A DNA stretch of 64,000 bases from a bacterium (GTDB lineage: Bacteria > CAIWAD01): contig JAUIFJ010000021.1 of the NCBI GenBank assembly GCA_030429345.1, positions 1-64,000 of the forward strand, read 5' to 3'. The notes under the pieces are model-generated. The model worked only from the letters and a program-made list of their open reading frames with translations, was not told where the DNA came from and searched no databases. This document shows positions 60,961 to 64,000 of this stretch, in pieces. The translations under genes and the position numbers were made by a program. Position 1 is the first letter of the stretch; each line of letters opens with the position of its first letter.

Positions 60961-61506
60961 CTAGCTCTGTGTGACAGCGGCCGCCTTCATGTGCTTGCGC
61001 AGGGCTTCGAGTCGGGTCCGCAGGCTGGCGTCCAGCAGGCGACCGGCGGCACGCACCCGGAAGCCGCCGAGCAGCTCCGGACGGGTCCGCGTCTCCAGCT
61101 GGACCGTCTTGCCGAAGGTCTTCGAAATGCTGTCCGCCAGCTCCCCGCGCAGGTCCTCGTCTACATCGACGGCGCTTTCCAGCAGGCCGTGGATGCGGCC
61201 CTGGCTGGCTTCCACCCGCAGGCGGAAGTCCTCGGCCATTTCCGCCAGCAGTCCGGCGCGGCCCTTGCGGACCACCAGCTGCAGGAAGGCGAGAAAACGC
61301 GGATGCGCCTGCGCGAAGAGCTCGTCCAGCACCGCCTGGCGCCTGGCCAGGGGGACCTTGGGGCTCAGCAGGAAGCTTTCCAGTTCCCCGGGCAGCGCCT
61401 GTGAAAGCGCCTCCAGGTCCTTGAGCAGCGCTTCGACGATTCCCTCTTCCGCAGCCAGCTCGTAGAGAGCTCCGGCGTAGGTCCGGCTGATCGGCGAGAC
61501 GCTCAT
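60961..61506 (-). CDS. atpH: ATP synthase delta subunit
   Basis: 181 residues from MSVSPISRTYAGALYELAAE; the start overlaps atpF as ATGA. The helical N-terminal domain begins ISRTYAGALYELA, and the C-terminal signature GGFRVRAAGRLLDASLRTRL is diagnostic. It holds the peripheral stalk to the top of F1. Confidence 0.95.
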   Translation of the reverse strand: MSVSPISRTYAGALYELAAEEGIVEALLKDLEALSQALPGELESFLLSPKVPLARRQAVLDELFAQAHPRFLAFLQLVVRKGRAGLLAEMAEDFRLRVEASQGRIHGLLESAVDVDEDLRGELADSISKTFGKTVQLETRTRPELLGGFRVRAAGRLLDASLRTRLEALRKHMKAAAVTQS

Positions 61507-62003
61507 GCCTGGCTCCCGCTCTTCAGCGAGCTGCGGATCAGGTCCTCGTGGGCCGCCCGATCCAGGCTCTTCTGCAGCAGGGTCTCGGCGGCGGAAAGGC
61601 TCAGGTCCACCAGCTCGTCCTGGGCATTCTGCAGCACCTTCTGGCGCTCCAGCTCCAGCTCGCGGCGGGCCTTCTCCTTTTCCGCCTGGGCCTCGGCCTT
61701 GGCGGCTTCCATCTGGTCGGCCTCGAAGCGCTTGGCGCGCTCGCGGCTTTCTGCCAGCATCTTCTGGGACTCGGCGCGCGCCTCGTTCAGATTGGCCTCG
61801 TAGCCCTTGCGGGCATCCTCGGCTGCCTGACGATCGCTGGCCGCCTGTTCCAGGTCCTGGCGGATCCCGTCTTCGCGGTTCTTCAGTCCCTGCAGAATGG
61901 GACCCCAGGCAAACTTGCCCAGAATCACCAGCAGCAGGATGAAGGTGAGCAGGGTCCACAGGACCGAGCCCGGATCCACGGAGAAGATCTGGTTGAGAGT
62001 CAT
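61503..62003 (-). CDS. atpF: ATP synthase b subunit
   Basis: 166 residues. One N-terminal membrane helix (about 12-32, SVLWTLLTFILLLVILGKFA) leads into a long charged coiled coil, the peripheral stalk. The start is separated by 37 bases from the stop of atpE. Only one b gene is present, so the stalk should be a homodimer. Confidence 0.95.
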   Translation of the reverse strand: MTLNQIFSVDPGSVLWTLLTFILLLVILGKFAWGPILQGLKNREDGIRQDLEQAASDRQAAEDARKGYEANLNEARAESQKMLAESRERAKRFEADQMEAAKAEAQAEKEKARRELELERQKVLQNAQDELVDLSLSAAETLLQKSLDRAAHEDLIRSSLKSGSQA

Positions 62004-62040
62004 TGTGGTCCTTCCTTCCGAAAAGGTCCCGGACGCTTGT

Positions 62041-62262
62041 CTAGCCCAGGGCGATCAGCAGGCAGATCACGGCGGCGAAGAAGGCCACACCCTCGATCAG
62101 GGCGGCGGAAATGATCATGGCCGTCTGGATCTTGGCCGTCGCTTCCGGCTGACGGGAAATGCCGTCCATCGCGCTGCCGCCGATTCGACCGATGCCCAGG
62201 CCCGCGCCCAGAGCCACCAGACCCGCACCGATGCCCGCGCCCATGATTCCGATTGTTTCCAT
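62041..62262 (-). CDS. atpE: ATP synthase c subunit
   Basis: 73 residues forming two hydrophobic helices joined by the polar loop SRQPEA. The ion-carrying glutamate is in SAALIEGVAFF near 57. The residue after it is glycine and the first helix lacks the glutamine of sodium-type rings, so a proton-driven ring is more likely. The first helix is glycine-rich (GAGIGAGLVALGAGLGIG). Confidence 0.95.
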   Translation of the reverse strand: METIGIMGAGIGAGLVALGAGLGIGRIGGSAMDGISRQPEATAKIQTAMIISAALIEGVAFFAAVICLLIALG

Positions 62263-62304
62263 CTGTCTGTGTCTCCCGAAAAGGATTGAAGGTTGTTGTG
62301 TGAT

Positions 62305-63324
62305 TCAGTGTTGATGGATGCTGCCGCCGACGAAGATCGAGGTCAACATCACGAAAACGTAGGCCTGCAGGAAGGCCACGAAGAGTTCCAGAATGCTGAA
62401 GAGGGCCGCGAAGGGCACGATGCCCAGGGCCAGCAGCGGCACCAGGATCAGGCCCATGAAGGCCGCCAGCACGGCGTGGCCCGCCATCAGGTTGGCGAAG
62501 AGGCGCACGCAAAGCGCGAAGGGCTTGGTGAACATGCCCAGGAACTCGATCGGCAGCAGGATCGGCGCGACGAGGATCGGCACGCCGTGGGGCATCAGGC
62601 CCTTGAAGTGGCCGATGACGCCATGCTCGCGAATGCCGGCCCACTGGATCAGCACGAAGGCCATCAGGGCCAGGCCAAGGGTGATGCTCAGGTTGCCCGT
62701 CGCGCTGGAGCCGAAGGGCACCATGCCCAACAGGTTCATGGTCAGAATGAAGAAGAACAGGGTCAGGAAGAAGGGCATGTACTTCACGCCGTCGTCGCCC
62801 GCTGTAGGACGGACCACCTCGTCGCGGAAGTAGACGATCAGCACCTCGACCAGGTTGCCCAGGCCGCGGGGATTGCGGCTGCCGGCGCTTCGGCGGGCCA
62901 GCATCAGCACCACGAAGAGCAGCACCCCTGCGAAGAACATGTAGACGATGTGCTTGCTGACCGGGATCCAGGCCTCGCCGGGCTTGCTCGGCACGCGCCA
63001 CTTGATGATGGGGTTTCCTTCGGCGGTGGCGGCGTGCATGCCGTCCAGGAAGGGAGCGCGGATCTTCCAGTCCTTGGTATAGATCTTGGCGCCGGGGAGC
63101 TCGAGCTTCTGCAGGTCGACCAGGTGGTGCTCGATGTTGTGCTTGATCTTCTCGCCGCTGGACATCTCTCCGTGCCCACCGTGGGCATCGCCGTGATGCG
63201 CGTCGGCGGTGGTGGCGGCCTTGCCGTGATCGTGGCCGCCGTGGTCGTGATCGCCGGCGGCGAAGAGGGTGCCGGACCAGGCCAGGCAGAGCAGCAACAG
63301 AGCCAGGTGGGACAAGCGCTTCAT
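62305..63324 (-). CDS. atpB: ATP synthase a subunit with His-rich periplasmic extension
   Basis: 339 residues, about 80-100 longer than E. coli AtpB at the N-terminus. A cleavable-looking signal (LALLLLCLAWSGTLFAAG) is followed by a histidine-rich stretch (GDHDHGGHDHGK and DAHHGDAHGGHG, about residues 25-52) and a further soluble segment before the first conserved membrane helix near 122. The proton-channel arginine is present in CVRLFANLMAGH near 270. Longer a subunits with signal sequences occur in Bacteroidetes-related lineages. The function of the histidines is unknown. Confidence 0.95.
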   Translation of the reverse strand: MKRLSHLALLLLCLAWSGTLFAAGDHDHGGHDHGKAATTADAHHGDAHGGHGEMSSGEKIKHNIEHHLVDLQKLELPGAKIYTKDWKIRAPFLDGMHAATAEGNPIIKWRVPSKPGEAWIPVSKHIVYMFFAGVLLFVVLMLARRSAGSRNPRGLGNLVEVLIVYFRDEVVRPTAGDDGVKYMPFFLTLFFFILTMNLLGMVPFGSSATGNLSITLGLALMAFVLIQWAGIREHGVIGHFKGLMPHGVPILVAPILLPIEFLGMFTKPFALCVRLFANLMAGHAVLAAFMGLILVPLLALGIVPFAALFSILELFVAFLQAYVFVMLTSIFVGGSIHQH

Positions 63325-63644
63325 TCGGTCTTCGTTCCCCGTGTATGCGGCCCGGACTCCGGTCCGCGTCGCAGTTTCATTGTATACAGCGCCAACTGGG
63401 CGCCGATGCCAAGCATGTAGACTGCCAGCAGCGAGACCGCGAAACGGACCAGCTGCTCCTTCTCCAGGCTCCTCGAGAGCAGGATCAGGCTCAAGGTGAC
63501 CAGCATGAGCTTCAACAGGAACGCGCCCGTGAAGCGTGCCAGGTACTGCAGCGGTTCGCGGCCGACCGCGCCCCGTGTGATCAGCCAGCCCAGCAGGGCC
63601 AGACCCAGGCCGGCGAGCACTCCGCCGGTGATCTCAGGAGGCAT
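63321..63644 (-). CDS. atpI: ATP synthase-associated AtpI-like membrane protein
   Basis: 107 residues with four hydrophobic segments (GGVLAGLGLALLGWLI; FLLKLMLVTLSLILL; VRFAVSLLAVYMLGIGAQLA). Size and position before atpB match AtpI, which helps assemble the c-ring or supply magnesium. It overlaps atpB by four bases and the next gene by eleven. Confidence 0.8.
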   Translation of the reverse strand: MPPEITGGVLAGLGLALLGWLITRGAVGREPLQYLARFTGAFLLKLMLVTLSLILLSRSLEKEQLVRFAVSLLAVYMLGIGAQLALYTMKLRRGPESGPHTRGTKTE

Positions 63645-63885
63645 GATCCTGCCTTTCCTCCTCCTCCGCCCGGCGCTGCAGGTCTTTCAGACGCAGCAGC
63701 AGCCAGTAGAATGCCGCTGCGAAACTGAGGATCAGCAGCAGCAGCATCATCCAGGGCTTCGTGCCCCAGCGGGCATCCAGCTTCCAGCCGCCCCAGGCGC
63801 CCAGGGCAATGGCCAGGCCGAAACGCAGGCCCAGTTCCAGGAACTGGCCGGCGCGGCCATAGCCTTCGCCAATGCCCGAACTCAC
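63634..63885 (-). CDS. AtpZ/AtpI-family small membrane protein
   Basis: 83 residues, GTG start overlapping the upstream stop as GTGA. Two membrane helices with the conserved glycine-rich GLAIALGAWGGWKLDARWGT and a second helix LLLLILSFAAAFYWLL match the AtpZ family, which forms a small channel with AtpI. The charged C-terminus ends EEEERQDHAS. Confidence 0.8.
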   Translation of the reverse strand: MSSGIGEGYGRAGQFLELGLRFGLAIALGAWGGWKLDARWGTKPWMMLLLLILSFAAAFYWLLLRLKDLQRRAEEEERQDHAS

Positions 63886-64000
63886 CCCTTCTTGCTGTCC
63901 GCGCCGAAGAGACCACTCTTCGGGCTATCGGAAGCGGGGGTCGCGGCAGGCTGCGTCGCCTTCGTGCCGCTGTCGGCGGGAGAACCGCCTTCGGGCTTGC
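63882..64000 (-). CDS. C-terminal end of an unidentified gene, cut by window edge
   Basis: The last 39 codons read a Pro/Ala/Ser/Thr-rich tail ending SGLFGADSKKG. The stop overlaps the AtpZ start by four bases, so it belongs to the same operon. A bactofilin gene often precedes the atp operon in related phyla and can have such a tail, but too little is visible to identify it. Confidence 0.55.
   Translation of the reverse strand, partial: KPEGGSPADSGTKATQPAATPASDSPKSGLFGADSKKG

Overview
The window comes from a Gram-negative bacterium with roughly 60-63% GC. Outer-membrane features include LolC/LolD, a polyphosphate/phosphate-type porin, ExbB/ExbD motors and many lipoproteins. Secreted proteins are abundant: FG-GAP repeats, beta-helices and lamin-tail domains. 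Several carry a C-terminal domain with a PNPFNP motif and a terminal LLLK. That combination points to the FCB superphylum outside mainstream Bacteroidetes (Fibrobacterota, Latescibacterota, Eisenbacteria or Delongbacteria-like lineages). The exact phylum cannot be fixed from this sequence alone. No rRNA, tRNA, transposase or CRISPR array was seen.

Layout. 1-1.25 kb: a 12-bp minisatellite, then a secreted C-terminal-domain protein. 1.4-12.1 kb (minus): a housekeeping run read as SpoIID-like protein, prfB (with its programmed +1 frameshift), lysS, lolC/E, lolD, mcsA, a divergent mcsB, and clpC. 12.1-12.8 kb: a gene-free stretch with an orphan strong terminator and a duplicated 78-bp hairpin element. 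12.8-25.9 kb: a small unknown gene, an FG-GAP protein, an RpiB-like protein, a GH2-like ectodomain fused to a polytopic membrane domain, and two large beta-helix proteins. One beta-helix gene is split by an apparent frameshift and is preceded by a near-consensus sigma70-type promoter. 26.4-37.2 kb (minus): one long operon of two TPR proteins, two small proteins, ExbB, two ExbD and an AgmX/TonB-like protein, an energised envelope machine. 37.8-45.1 kb (plus): an OprP/O-type porin followed by three lamin-tail-domain surface proteins and a SdiA-regulated-type lipoprotein. 45.2-46.2 kb: two small enzymes. 46.4-51.9 kb (minus): a tightly coupled four-gene operon of an MBOAT-SGNH fusion, a carrier protein, an amino-acid adenylating enzyme and an acyl-CoA-dehydrogenase-like flavoenzyme. 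52-53.7 kb: a Tat-flavodoxin and a TetR regulator diverging over two palindromic operators. 53.8-56.3 kb: a deaminase, an FG-GAP secreted protein and an orphan BrnA-type antitoxin. 56.6-64 kb (minus): a complete F-type ATP synthase operon including AtpI and AtpZ, preceded by the end of one more gene.

The most notable system is the 46.4-51.9 kb operon. Its parts match the dlt logic (adenylation enzyme, carrier, MBOAT, SGNH), with an added dehydrogenase resembling those that oxidise prolyl-carrier proteins to pyrrole-2-carboxyl-carrier proteins. I infer that a carrier-bound, oxidised amino acid, possibly pyrrole-2-carboxylate, is transferred to an exported surface molecule. Other points of interest are an McsB homologue lacking key kinase residues, a GH2-like membrane fusion lacking the acid/base Glu, a His-rich N-terminal extension on AtpB, and a marked excess of GTATAC.
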